Below, piece by piece: positions 26,801 through 39,000 of a stretch of 64,000 nt of DNA. Source of the stretch: Psettodes erumei (taxonomy: Eukaryota; Chordata; Actinopteri; Pleuronectiformes; Psettodidae); assembly GCA_016785225.1 (NCBI GenBank), contig JAFBJZ010000357.1, positions 687,501 to 751,500 on the forward strand, given 5' to 3'. The translations under genes and the position numbers were made by a program. The notes beneath the pieces were generated by a model, which saw only the letters and a list, made by a program, of their open reading frames with translations, was not told the DNA's origin and ran no database searches. Each line of letters begins with the position of its first letter. Position 1 is the stretch's first letter.

Positions 26801-29800
26801 TCACATCCAACACCAAGAAAGAGGTTGACTGAAGCTCATGGCACACCTTTCAGCCTTAGCGAGGCAGCCACTGCTGCAGTCAAAAATCAAGAGTCAGAGT
26901 CGAAAACTCTCTCTCTGTCAGAAAGAGACCATTCGCCGATCTCCGTTTTAAAGAGCCAAACCCCGGCTAAATCATGCACTCACACCAAAGAACCCACAAG
27001 GACTTTCTTATCAAGGAATCCTGCCATCAGGTTTGCATCTGGAACAACAAAGAGACACCTGGCAGATAAGCGAGATTTTCAGACATTCAACACTGTAAAC
27101 AGCATTTTTAAACAGTCTGCCATTTTTCCTTCAGCATCAGAGTATAAAGCAGTTATGAAAGAACCAAAAACTCCAAGTTTTACAACAAGAAAAGTGCCTC
27201 TGAAGTTGCTTCTTTCAGTGTCAAGCCGGGATTCTGACGACAATGTGTCCTTGTTGACGCAAACAATGCTGGCAAGCAAGTCATCCTCCGAGGAACTGAC
27301 AAAGGGTGGCATCTTAGGGAATCATTTGAATATGACTCGGGAGAGGACTTTTGATGTCACCAGTGATTACCGTGTGGCACCAATACACCACCTTTTTGCG
27401 AAATATAACAGTGATTTAATCAGGGAGTCCCTAATAGTCCACAGCCTGAAGCTGGGAGATAAAGATAAGCAGGTCCTGATTGTAGATGCACAAATTGAGG
27501 ACAAAGAGACTGTTAAGACCGTGGCTGACCAAGACAGAATTAAAGAGACAAAGGAGATACTAAAGTGGCACGGAGAAGAGGACAGCAGGGAAGATGAAAG
27601 GATGAAGAGCAAAAGAGAAGAATTATTTGGATTAGATGAGACAAAAAGCAGGAAACCAGAAAACATAGTTCATACTGGAGTAGAGATAAATCAAAATACA
27701 GACAGGGAGGGGGAAAAAATGGAAGAACACAAAGTCTGGACGAGTCGAGATGAAAGTGGTAGCACCATAGGAAAGGACAATTTCAATTTGACACAAGAAA
27801 AGGGTCCAAGACAAGTGGAAGTAATGGACAAAGAAGGTGCGGGAAGAAAAGGCATGACTCAAATATATACAGAGAATTCCACACAAGTTGTGGCTGAAAA
27901 GCAGAGAGAGGAAGGAACAGAGGCTAGAAGAGATGAAACTGCAAGAATGGAAGACATCACACACAACAGGGGAAGTGGGAGTGAGGACATGACAAATGTT
28001 CCCCTCGGACCCACTACTAATTTTAAAGATCTTAAAAGGTACACTGTTACAGACTTGTCTTGCTGTCACAGTTTGATAAAACAGTTGGGGGACACAGAGT
28101 ATGAGGGCATTCATCTGGGTAAAAATGTTGCAGATATTGCTGAAATGAAAAATAATTCATTTTCCTACACAGTGACAGGCAATCACAGGCCATTGAGTCC
28201 AAAACTATCAAGAATCACATCTCTCAACACACAGATTAAAACTCATCTGTCTACCCACGAGGCTGCACTCACAAAGCTTAAAGTTATGTCTTCACCAGCT
28301 AAGGAAAGTACTCCGAACAAAGTTGCTACATTTGCTGTGAATGCTAAACCAGAAACGGTTCCAAAACTCTCGCACATGTTTGGAATTAGCACACCAAAAT
28401 TTAGTGATACACTGAAGCCAACGATTTCCCCAATCAGCAGCTCACCTAAATCAGTTCGCCCTGCGCTCAAGAGTATCACCAGGGTGCTGTCACTCACCAC
28501 CCCGCGACTGGCAATGACAGCTGGGTTCCTCAGAGCTCAGCCCCACTTTAAAGTGAATAGTTCCACTCTTGGCATATCAATTATTTACAGGATTTTGGAT
28601 CAGAAGCACAAATTTAGTGCTTCAGTTTTGAAGGCAAATCCACTTTTACAGACTATGAATGAGAAAGAGCAAGCAGAACACATTACGCCAGGACATATAT
28701 TTGTATCCAAGCTACCTTTAAACTCTAACATGGCTGAGGAGGCACATACAACAACTACTTCAGTGACTCCTTCTCATCGCCTCTATAATATTTCATCTAC
28801 CAGGCCGCCCACAGCCTTGTCATCTGAGGCCCGCATCTCCATAAGCCAGCAGCAGCATCACCAAGGGCAGTCTTACCCTCACTTTAGTGAGCCCTCCTCC
28901 ACCTCCTCTTACATGACGTCAGGCCAGCCTTGCTCATTTAATCTATCAGAGGAAACTGCCCATTCAGACACTTTGCATGCTCCTGTTGATGATAACAAGC
29001 ACAGATCTGTGCAGACTCTAATGTCATCAATGAGCCCTAAAGCAAAAAACATTCAATTTAATCTCAGCAGCATGTCACCACTGCTAAATCTCAAGCTGTT
29101 TGGAGATGAGAGAGACAACTCACCTGGCACCTATAGCTTGACAGGGCTAACGAGCTCGGCCTCAGAAAAAGAAATATTGAGAGCCAACTCTGGCGATGAA
29201 TATGCAAATGGTGGAAGCGACAATGCTGAGTCCTTGTTGGGGACTGCTGATGAGTCAAATCGAGCTGGAGAGCATGATGGTGTGCAAACAATCGTGACCT
29301 TGGCATTAAAGCATTTAAATGCAATCACAAAGCAAATAGCAGGAAAGAGCGATGAAAAGAACAGTTCCCCTTTTATAGCAGGAACTTTTGGCAGGAGTAC
29401 ACACCATGCTAATGACAATGATAAAGCCAACTCTTTGTCTGTAAAAAAGACTGAGAAACAGGCTGTAAAAAATAGAGTTAATGAGAATTACCATGATAAC
29501 CTGTTCAGCGCACATGGCAATGATGAAGCGAACAACACAGTGAAAATTACCACGGGGAATAATCATTTGCCCCAGATTGAAGGTTATGATGAAACAAGCA
29601 CTAAACCCACCATGTTTGCAATGCAGACCACCCTCAAGATTGAGCGGGCAATAACTGAGGCTTTTGAGCCTATTACGAATAAGTCTACTGTACCCGTGCT
29701 TGAGACAAATGACCGAACTCGCACCACTGCTTTTGTAAGGTCGGATAGTCTGCCTGAAATACCCAAGCTACAGGCCAGAGGTGTGACCAATATTGCCATT

Positions 29801-32800
29801 ACTCATATGAAGCATCACGCAGCAAATACAATTGAGAGGCAACGCGATTCCTTCACACAACAAGGCACTGTGGGTCACAACACTATTCCTGTTTCACACA
29901 GTTTCAAAAGTGGCTTTAAGCCCAATATTTTCAAGCAGCAGCCTGCTGACCAGATAATGAACAGCCCTTCTGAATTTCAGATATCCACTGCTCAAACCAA
30001 TGATTTTATGTCTGGCACTGACAGCTAAAAAAAGCGGTCCAAATTTGTTCACAGAAGCTCATGAATCGGCACTGACTACTAGGGAGCTTACAGACGTTGT
30101 TAAGTCATCTCATGTTGCACATGCTGAGCGTACGGTACAGTCCAATGGTCATATTGTGTCTTTGTCACCGAGAGAGCCTCATGCAACTCCCACTGCTGGC
30201 AAACTCACCCCTGCTGTGAAAAGAGAAAACAAAACAGGAAGACAGAGCGTAGAGCAGCCCAAGCATAAAATTTCTGTACAGCCTGGCAGACAAAGCCAGC
30301 ACACCCCACCTGGTACAACCGCAGCAGCACCTATCAGTCAACCTGTGCAGGGCATCCGGACAAGTTTGTTGAAAACCACCCACGGAGCTGGAGAGGCACA
30401 TGACAGAACATGCATGATGCATAAAACAATGGAATATTCATCATCTAAAGACATCAAAACAGCCCTGACAACAAAGAGTGCTTTTGAAGCCAAACACTCT
30501 TTACATGAGAGGGTCTCTGCTTTACAAATACTGGGCAGAGCAGGCCAACATAAGAAGCATGCACTACCTGAAGAAACCTCAATAAGTCAAGTGATACTTG
30601 GAGCTACGACTGCTTCTATCCCAATCACAGAGATCTCGCCAACAGAGATTATTAGTAAATCCAGTTGCAGCCCAATTGGCTGTGCCAAGTCAGGCGAGAC
30701 TACTGAAACAAAAATTGGAGCAGGCAAGATTGATCATACTAGTGCGGAGAAAATGTATGAAACACAGGCTGGAAAAACTAGAAAAGATCACTTCAATGCC
30801 ACGCACACCTCTGAACCAAAACCAGAAATTGGCAACTGTAGCACTAACTATCCTGTGCCTGGGAAAGCTACAACAAAGGCCACCAGCTTCAACTACAGAG
30901 CACTTTTTCTAGCCAGCACGAAGTCTGATCCCGACCATGCAACCACTGATAAGACTGCAGCCAAAAATGCCAAGAGCATGAAAAATAAAACTTTCACAAA
31001 AACACACAGGGCACTTATTGATGCTGATGTTTTGGAGAAAGGGGAGACATCTGAGCAGGCTCAGTTTGAAAAGAAAAAAACACAAAGACCCCCTCACGGA
31101 GAGACCTCTGAAGCTCAGGAGGCCATTGCAACAGAGGTCACTTTGTCTGAACTTGAAGCAACTACAGAACATGCCACTACGTCTGTGCAGACACTGCTCA
31201 CTGAACAAAATCCAAAAACACAATTAAATAGAAGAGCAGCCAAAGCTGAGATATTTCAGGCACAAAATGCCACTGGGTCAGTGCATGCTGTGGCTCAGGG
31301 AGAGGCTGCAGTTCAAGAGTACGCGCGCAGGCTATTACCGGAGACAGAGTCAGAGTCAGAGCTGCCAGGGCTGAAACACAGGAGAAGGGCCTCATCTCAC
31401 CTGTATCTCCCTGGGTAATCTTATTGTGTGACTCTATTATTTAAACATAATTAATCATGCATTAACACATTAAAAAACTGTTATACTGAATGAGTTATTA
31501 ACTAGATAATCCATGAAAGGGAACTGATTTGTTTGCATATTACTTTAAGTATTATTATTTTTTTAAATGTCTAAGTATTTATCACGATTTCTCTTTGCAA
31601 ATTGAATCAATATGAATCTTTTGGCAGTGTAACAGAAGTCTCAGATGACTTGTGTGGCAGTGGGAACTATACAGCAGAGATGAGTCTGAACCAGGGGAGA
31701 GGTGTAGAGCCTGGTGATGCTGTGCCTGCCCTGGGAAACCTAAGAGTGGTTATCAGCCTGAAGACAAACAACAGCCGGATAAACCTGGAGGTCACCTCCT
31801 GCTGCCTATCCCCGACTATCCAGCCTGACCTCACCAACTCCACCTGCTGCCTTTTCTCCAGGTACACAGGGAAGTCTGAAGTAAAGTGACGGGGAGGAGA
31901 TTTTGTGATTTATCTTACAGTATTCCACAATCGCTAAACCTCATTTCTTGAAACATACCACGCGTTTCTCAAAAGTATAACCACAAAATCCAGCGCTCAT
32001 GATACATTTACAAAATCCCCGACTCCATTGCGAAATGGATCAGTCAGCTAAAAACAGTAATATTTGTGTTCAAAACCAGACACCACACACACAGCAAGTC
32101 AAAATAAAAACACACCTGAGCATGCATTACATACTGCATCAAAAAATAGAAAACACACTGTTCAGGGCCTATAGCTCCAACAAGAAATGTTTATATTAAT
32201 ACATAGTTCAATAAATGCAAAATGAGTTCAAAAATAAAATATTCACAACTCAGCTGATTGTGAGAGAAAAAGCAGCATCTATTCAAGTGGAATGTGTATG
32301 TGTGAATGGGTGAATGTGGCTTGTTTTGCAAAGCAATTTGAGTGGTTAATAAAAGTAGAAAAGTGCCCTACAAATGCCATACCATTTAATCTTCTGATTA
32401 TGGTGGCCACAGAGAATCTGCCATGGTTGGGTTGTACTCTCTGTCCTGCTTTCCTCATTGTCATGCTGTGAACGAACATGGTCCAGCACAGTTGCTCATC
32501 TTTCATCAGTAATGACTGTTCTTGGTCTTGCTCGTCCTCCTCCTCCCTCCCAAACCCCAACTCTTACTTGCACTCGTCCTCGGCCACTCAGATTGTTTCT
32601 ATCCAACCTTCAACAAGCTTTGCACTTTCGTCACATCATTAGCAACAAGAGTTATTGTGTGTAAGATATGACCCCTGTTCTTTAATTGTGTTTAACGTCT
32701 GCCCCCTGTGGTCACCTTTATTCATCACAAGTGCATTACACTGCAAAATTTATTCATGAAGTGACAATGTTTGTCACTTAATATGTGTGCGAGTTTTGCA

Positions 32801-34450
32801 AAAAGAATCAATGAGATTTTTGAATTGTATCTTACATTTGTCTATGGCCTTGCCAAAAGAGTGAACAATTCAATAAATGGGTTCAGGATCACTGAGAGTT
32901 TGTTGAGAAACTGAAGTTTAGTTTTTCAGCAGTTCAGAAAGTGTGGTGTAAGTATAGTAGGATTTTCTGTGTCTTCATCCTAAGATTTAAATAAAAGGCT
33001 TAATTTGCGAAAAATGATATGAAGACAAGTAGTTCAGAGGAATGTTTCTTCCTGTAGTATAAAACTAAAAACAGACAAGTCAGCAAATGTAGGAGTTGCA
33101 CAGTGTGAAAGTAACAGTACATTGCCTGTTCAATGTGTAACCATCTGGACTACATTTCATGAGAAGAAAAGCAAGTCTTTAATTAGTCTCAGTATTTAAT
33201 GATGTATTTTTTTTATATAGCTGCCTTATACAGAAAAAAACTGACTGAGGTTGACTGAGGTTTTACAAATAAATGGTAAAAAGTTTTATAAACGTAGAAG
33301 TACACCCATGAATAATGCAATTTTGTACTAGACTCAGCACAACTTGGCCAGACAAGACATTGCTTACAAATGTGTTTACAAGAGAAACAGTGTGTTACTA
33401 TAATTCATATCAATCCAGGGAGTTGCAATTGTGCGTTTAAGAGCTGCATATTCTCTGTTCAGTAAACATAGGACTGGTTGATGGTGTTATCTCTTTGAGC
33501 CAGTGCCACTCAAGATAGATGGAAATGCAGTGTGCTCCTGCACACTTAGAGAGAGGCAGCAGCATAAATGCACAACCTCTACATTTTGTCAAAATGTGAA
33601 TCGACTGGTTGTTGACTTTTATGGCATATCTGAACTTAACATAAAAAAGTGTGAACACCTGGGACATGCCTTTTTAGCATGTTTCTCTCTCTCTTAAAAA
33701 TAATAACAGCAAATCTGTCTTGAAGAAACAAAAAAATCAGCAAGCTGATTTCAGTCAATTCATGTCTAATTTAAATACATAGTTCATTAACATTATTACA
33801 CCATGACAGTAATCTGACAGCAACATAGAGTGAAAACCAACCTATAGTTAACATGATATCTTTTCTCTTAAGCATCCAATTAATTGAAAATGAAATATTG
33901 TTAGCAAGCTGGATTTTTTTTCTGCTTACATTGTTATTGATTGCTATAGCTATTTTACCTGTAAGACATTTTTTTATTATTCCTTTTTTGTTAAACATTT
34001 TTCGATTGCATTTAAGTGAATGACTTGTCCAAAGTTACATCCTTGTGTTTGTGTTGGTGCCTCAGGTTGGCAGCAGAGCCAGCGGGGATCACGCTACTAC
34101 CCAGTGCCCTGTCAAGCAGTGCCAGCTTCACCATCAGTCTCTTCCAAATGATTAATTACTCAGTAGTGTACCTACACTGCGATCTCAGTGTCTGCCTAAA
34201 GAACCGCTCCGAATGTGACAGGGTAAGACTGCAGCAGGTGCTCTCACACTGTAACAAATGTGAGAGGACGTGAGAATGAGCAGCCGAGAGTGATGATTTA
34301 AATTTAGTGACACGAGGGATTGACGCAAGAGAGGTGGGGGTGGCAGTGGGGTTAAGGTGAGTGAGGAACTGGAGAAAAGGTAAGCAAAAATATAGGAAAA
34401 TATGAAAAAAGCAATATGTGCTCACTAAGGTCAAAGCTGACAGCCAAAGA

Positions 34451-34487
<37 letters not shown>

Positions 34488-35821
34488 CATCATTATGCAC
34501 ATAAGGTTTGTGCAAATTTACAGAATAACTACTTGGAGAGTAGCAACGGATGCCAATACTCCTGACTGCTGTCTCCTGCTGCTGCTGTGGCAATGGTGCC
34601 TCTGATTTAATGGGGGGAAAACTGCATCATCTGACAAGTGTGTTACAGGACGGGGGTGAAACCAAGGATGAACTCAGGACACTCATTTTTAATGTCTGCC
34701 TTTGTACTTTTACAGCTCTCTCAACAGTTTTAAGTGTCTCCTCTCCTCAATACTGCACAGTTGTCCAAGATAAGCACTTTTTTCTGCTGCTGGTAGTGGT
34801 TGGTTTAAACTCATTATGCAGTATGGTGATTGCACATGGTTTAAAATTCACCTGACATACTTGTCTTGTGTTGTTCCACATTATCTGTGATTTTCTTTGC
34901 ATGCATCCACTGATTGCTTGGATTTTAAGATGGAGCGTTGCGTTCAAGCTAAAATCCTATTTCTAGCTCTCTATTCCAAATAGGTGTTTCCTGCCCTTTT
35001 AATCCAAATAAAAGATACTGCAAAGAAAAACAGGTTTTAGACGTATCTGTCAGGCAGGTGCTGTGTGATTTCAATTATAGTTTCTGTGCATTGTTCCCAC
35101 TATCTATGATGATAAATGGGAATGTCGTCCTTTTTACTTACAATTAATTACCTGTTGACTACTATATCATTTTTCATAGTCACATACTATATCTTTCCTT
35201 TGTATTATTATAGCAGTGCATTGAGCAAAGGAGTGCATTTCCCTTGGAGGCTACAGTCACCAATCTTAGGAATCGTATATCCTTTGGGCCCATGTTGAAA
35301 GAAGTGAAGAACTCTACCTCTCCGGAGGAAATAGGTAATTATTGGCTGTGCCGTAAGAACAAAAATGATCAATGAGATAACAGAGCATGCATGAGAGATG
35401 CTGCAGGACAGGAAATGAGAGATGATATTTATCTATAGCATGTGAGGAAAAGAGACATATTATCTGTATGAAAACAATATAGCTCTTTGTGGCTTTATCA
35501 TGGAAAACTGTTCCACTATCAAAGACATTTCCAATTTAGTGAAGGCAAGTTAAAACTGCTTTTTCTGCTATGAGGAGGGGAGGGCCAGTCACTGCATTGG
35601 CCTTATGTCAGATTGTTACTGTCTTATTTTCAGACCCTTCAGGGCTGGACCTGGTGCTGGTCATTGTCAGCTTTGTGGCCGGCTCCTCTCTTATTACAGT
35701 GATGCTGCTGCTGGTTTGGTTGGCCTACCGTCGGCGGGCAATTTGGCTGCTCCACTCAGCAGCCTCACCGCAAGTCTGCTGTGGCTGCCTGCACCAAGGA
35801 GGTGACTTGATCCTTCCGTGA
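23809..35821 (+). CDS. Mucin-like single-pass membrane protein with a ZP-C domain, one frame break
   Basis: No named gene recognised. Coding exons: 23809-23854 (signal peptide), 25326-31414 (giant exon), 31628-31861, 34066-34222, 35214-35334, 35634-35821. Intron phases agree at every junction. Skipping one base in the giant exon makes the whole length divisible by three, giving about 2,277 residues. Order: hydrophobic leader beginning MWRLNCFTLGFLLL; a long, poorly structured Ser/Thr/Lys/His-rich region expected to be O-glycosylated; a basic KHRRR site; a ZP-C domain with the hallmark YLHC plus CxxxxxxECxxxC cysteine pattern; a membrane helix at about 35649-35723 followed by YRRR; and a short tail with CCGC. 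Family knowledge: ZP modules polymerise secreted or membrane glycoproteins. Inference: an apical or epithelial surface mucin-like protein. The gene lies between ttc12 and ankk1 on the same strand as both. Confidence 0.8.
25326..31414 (+). CDS. Giant 6.1-kb exon of the ZP-C gene (mucin-like region)
   Basis: Frame 1 is open from the acceptor TTTGCAG through 30025 (TAA at 30026-30028). The frame one base further on is open from 29961 (after a TGA at 29958-29960) to the donor CTGG-GTAATC at 31414/31415, whose phase fits the next exon. Composition is the same on both sides: abundant Ser, Thr, Lys, His and Asn with many N-x-S/T sequons, very few cysteines and no tandem unit that I can see. A strongly charged Glu/Lys/Arg/Asp block lies at about 27450-28000. 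Because the frames share composition and only a 65-nt overlap, a single-base indel in 29961-30025 (true mutation, polymorphism or assembly error) is the simplest reading. Confidence 0.8.
29961..30028 (+). other. Frame-break interval in the giant exon
   Basis: The upstream frame ends with TAA at 30026-30028; the downstream frame first becomes open after the TGA at 29958-29960. The switch must therefore fall within this window and is equivalent to one extra base. The seven-A run at 30027-30033 lies after the T of the stop, so an error in that run alone would not remove the stop. No intron of workable size with GT/AG ends fits inside the interval. Confidence 0.7.
31374..31388 (+). other. Basic KHRRR candidate cleavage site before the ZP-C domain
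   Basis: Codons at the end of the giant exon read Lys-His-Arg-Arg-Arg, which contains a KxRR-type proprotein-convertase site. It sits exactly between the mucin-like region and the ZP-C exons, so cleavage could separate the two. The residues are seen directly; processing is inferred. Confidence 0.4.
32281..32560 (-). mobile_element. DNA-transposon HTH fragment with fish-repeat tail
   Basis: The reverse strand encodes a peptide containing MTMRKAGQRVQPNHGRFSV followed by ATIIRRL. This resembles the N-terminal helix-turn-helix of a Tc1/IS630-like transposase commonly seen in fish genomes. On the + strand its lower end reads CAATTTGAGTGGTTAATAAAAG...AAGTGCCCTACAAATGCC, a tail repeatedly found in teleost repeats. 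The element lies inside the intron between ZP-C exons 31628-31861 and 34066-34222. The family assignment is from memory only. Confidence 0.45.
34452..34483. repeat. (AC)16 microsatellite
   Basis: An uninterrupted dinucleotide run in the intron downstream of the ZP-C exon ending at 34222. Its length suggests it is polymorphic. Confidence 0.9.
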
Positions 35822-36070
35822 CCAAGGAGGACCCACTGCCAATTATACTGATCACACCCTCACCAAAATAGCAGCAGACAATTACATTAGTAAGCAGACA
35901 GTGGAGCAGTCAATCATATTAGCCATAAAACAGAGGCGGCCAGTTGTATCAGCCAGTACAGGCCAGACCAGACAATGAGGAGCAATCCAATTCACACCTC
36001 TCGTAGGTGACACAGCTGTTGCAGTCAAATTTCACACTTAACCAAGAGCAGTCTATTATCATTCTCTGAA

Positions 36071-36076
36071 AATAAA
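36071..36076 (+). terminator. Poly(A) signal of the ZP-C gene
   Basis: AATAAA 250 nt after the stop codon at 35819-35821, followed by T-rich sequence from about 36110. Good position for a short 3' UTR. Confidence 0.5.
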
Positions 36077-39000
36077 CACCATCCCAAATAGAAAAGCTGC
36101 TCAGATCCCTCTATTTCCCCTCAGTGGCAACAAATCAATATTTTTTGTATCCCACTTTGAGATGGATAGCTTGTTAATACTGGTTTAAAATAATGTATGC
36201 AATCATGGCTTGGCAGTTATATTGAGCCCCTGTGATAGACTGTTTAGGGAAAATGTCTGTCATTAAGTAAAGAAAACTCAAGCTCATTTATTATTGCAAG
36301 AAGAGAATATACGAGGACCTTCAGCAGTCTGTTTTCTTTTCAAAATGCCAACCAAAGTGAATTATCATATTGAATCATGATATCATTATATACAGACAAT
36401 AATGTCAAATGTAGAATCACTAATCATTATCTACTATGCAATATTCAATTTAATATACTTTGTGTGCAAGGAGCTGGTTCTCAACAGGTGTGAACAATTT
36501 GTCAAGATAAACTGCTGATCATTAGTGACTCTAATTCACACTGTGAATTTCTGACCTGCATCTTGTGTTGCTGCAGTGAAATAATAATAATAATTATAAT
36601 CATAAAAGCTATTTTGAGTATTATTTTCACATTATATCCATTCTAACGGTATTAGTGAAATAACATTTATTCATTAAGATTGAGGGCGCTGTGATTCTTC
36701 TTCATTACTCATGTGTGTAGATCATCAAAGCAGAGAGCTAAATGCACTTCCAATAAAAAAAGCAGCTGGTCTTATTTGCAAGTTTTGACTGGAGGCAATT
36801 GTAAAACTATGAAAACAGCATCAGACAACACATTCAACAACAGTGCTTACATTTCAGACAAAGATTAGTGTCAATGTAAAAAAATAACAGAGTTTTTACA
36901 TTGACAAAAAAACTGAATAGACGAGTGCAAACCCTCATATTAGTCACTCAGTGGGAAAAACTTCTGAAAAATAACCTTAAAATATTGCAAAATCGCATTT
37001 ACACTTAGCTGAGGTGAAGTAAATGTGACAGTGTGGCAAGTGCAATGTTACTTGATGAATAAAACTGACTCTGGACAGTTTTAAGTGACTTAAATACATA
37101 TACTGTATTTACCTTTCAATCTAGGAAGCGTTCCATAAAGGAAAACCAGCTTCTTAAACCAAACTGACACAAACAATGATGACAAATTCATGCCTGTTCT
37201 TTGAATAAGAAATATTAATAAGAGGTATGACATGGTGATAGATGTCTTAGAAAACATGAGTAAAAGTAAAAACACTAAAATGCTAATCATCGGCAGCTGG
37301 CCCAATGAAAAAGGAAGTCAAGAGTTACTTAGATTATTGTAATAGAAATACACAAGCCTCACACAGCTGGTATAATGTCTACAGATGTGTTAGCAGTAAA
37401 CTCTTCACAGACAAACTAAGTTAAAACACAAAACAGCTCAAATCTGGCAAAAGGCTCAGTGTTAATTTAACTGGGGCTATGGAAATGAGCTGCTGTTTTC
37501 AGATTAGCAACAGAGACTGTATTTCCTCATCACCATAGAAATGAATGAATCTACTTTCAATTATAGTCCACACAGCAGTCAAAGTTCATCCAAAACAAAT
37601 CAGACACTGTATGCTGTATATTAAATGAGATTTCAAAGATTCCCAAAGCTTCCTAATCAAAGGATACACAGATGCCAGAGCCAATGCACCAAATAATGAA
37701 TATATTTTTGTATTGCAATTTTTCCCTCACAAGTACTTTTTAAGACATCCTGTGCTCCATTATTCAGTCTGTTACCATGGTCCATGATGTAAATGTTGTA
37801 TGTTTATAATTCTTCAATAATATACATATCAAAATATTTGCAAACGAAAAGATCTTGGTTAAAAAACACCCAGAGCTCTTGAGAAATACCCAGGAACCAA
37901 TTGATGTTTATAGTCTTAAATAAACATATTTCAACATAATAGCACACAGCAGATTTAGATATCCTTCACCCTTCACCTCAGTTTGACACCGTGCTTGTTC
38001 ATTTTGCTTGGTTTTGTTCAACGAATATGGATCAGAGGCCCTTAAGCGTTCAGCTTGTTAGTTGTTAGAGGACATGAGGGGCGCTAGAAAAAAGCCCTTG
38101 GCTCTAGGCAGTCATCTTACCCAGTGGGGAGGAGCCTGCTAATGCGATTGGCTGAGCTGTGAGATGTTGGCTCCATCGATGAAGACAGACTTCTCCCCTC
38201 AGGTAGGCTATCAGGAATCTGATCACGACGGCCTGGTTTTCATTGAAACATCAATCAGTGAGTCTGTTCCAAATAATAGTGTGAGTTAGTGAAGCATGAA
38301 ACTATGGCTGTCAGTGAATGTTAAATTAATCTATTACCGCAACATAAAGAAAGAAGTTGGAAGATGCAATTGATGCTTATTCAGAGCAATGACCAAAAGA
38401 AAAAATAAAAAAGACATAGGTGTAAGGTATACAGTGTATAATAATAAGAGATTTTAATGTAGCTGTGTATGGTTTGTATGGAGACAAATGCTATATATTT
38501 TATGCCCTTTCTTGTTTTTATGGTTGATTATACTGTTCATGCTTTCCCATTTTTCAGCAAGAAGAAAAAAGATGTGAGAATCAACCACAATGATCCATGG
38601 TACATTAGTGTGCTGTGAAATATATAATATGTAGTCATACCGTATAAAGCCTTACAATAATGTGATTAAAGCTATTTTTCCATTTCAGTTGTCTGGACCC
38701 TGATAATGCAGACATGCAGAGCACGAGACATGTCTAACACAGCCATGAATAAAACGTAGTGGGATGGGGTTGGATGGGGTTAGGGATCTCTAACCAAGTC
38801 TTTGAAATAAAATGAAAGCTTATACTGCTCTCTCAATTTACATACTGTATGTAATGGGCTGATACCCTGATAATTCACATCTACAGTTCATAAGAGCTAG
38901 AAAGAGACAGATAAAACAGGAGATGGATGGCTGCACGATGAGGGTTGCACACAGTTGTGTCTTTGTGGTGGAGACTTGCGTCACGTTGTCAGCAGGAACC

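Larger units (their letters stand above)
31628..35334 (+). other. ZP-C domain encoded by three exons
   Basis: Exons 31628-31861, 34066-34222 and 35214-35334 encode a chain beginning DDLCGSGNYTAEMSL. It continues with a long beta-rich stretch, the cysteine pattern CC(L)SP..TCC, then ASFTISLFQ, VVYLHCDLSVCLKNRSEC and a further QC. This order matches the C-terminal (ZP-C) half of a ZP module. The N-terminal half (ZP-N) with its four conserved cysteines was not found upstream, where the giant exon is nearly cysteine-free. Confidence 0.75.

Noticed and set aside
25833..29799. Many reverse-strand open frames under the giant exon
   Set aside because: Shadows of a long Ser/Thr/Lys-rich coding exon; composition is dictated by the sense frame and none has its own splice context or motifs.
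30000..31418. Second long frame as a separate gene starting at the ATG at 30000
   Set aside because: It has the same composition as the upstream frame, joins in phase to the ZP-C exons at its 3' end, and has no promoter or leader of its own. A frame break in one exon is simpler.
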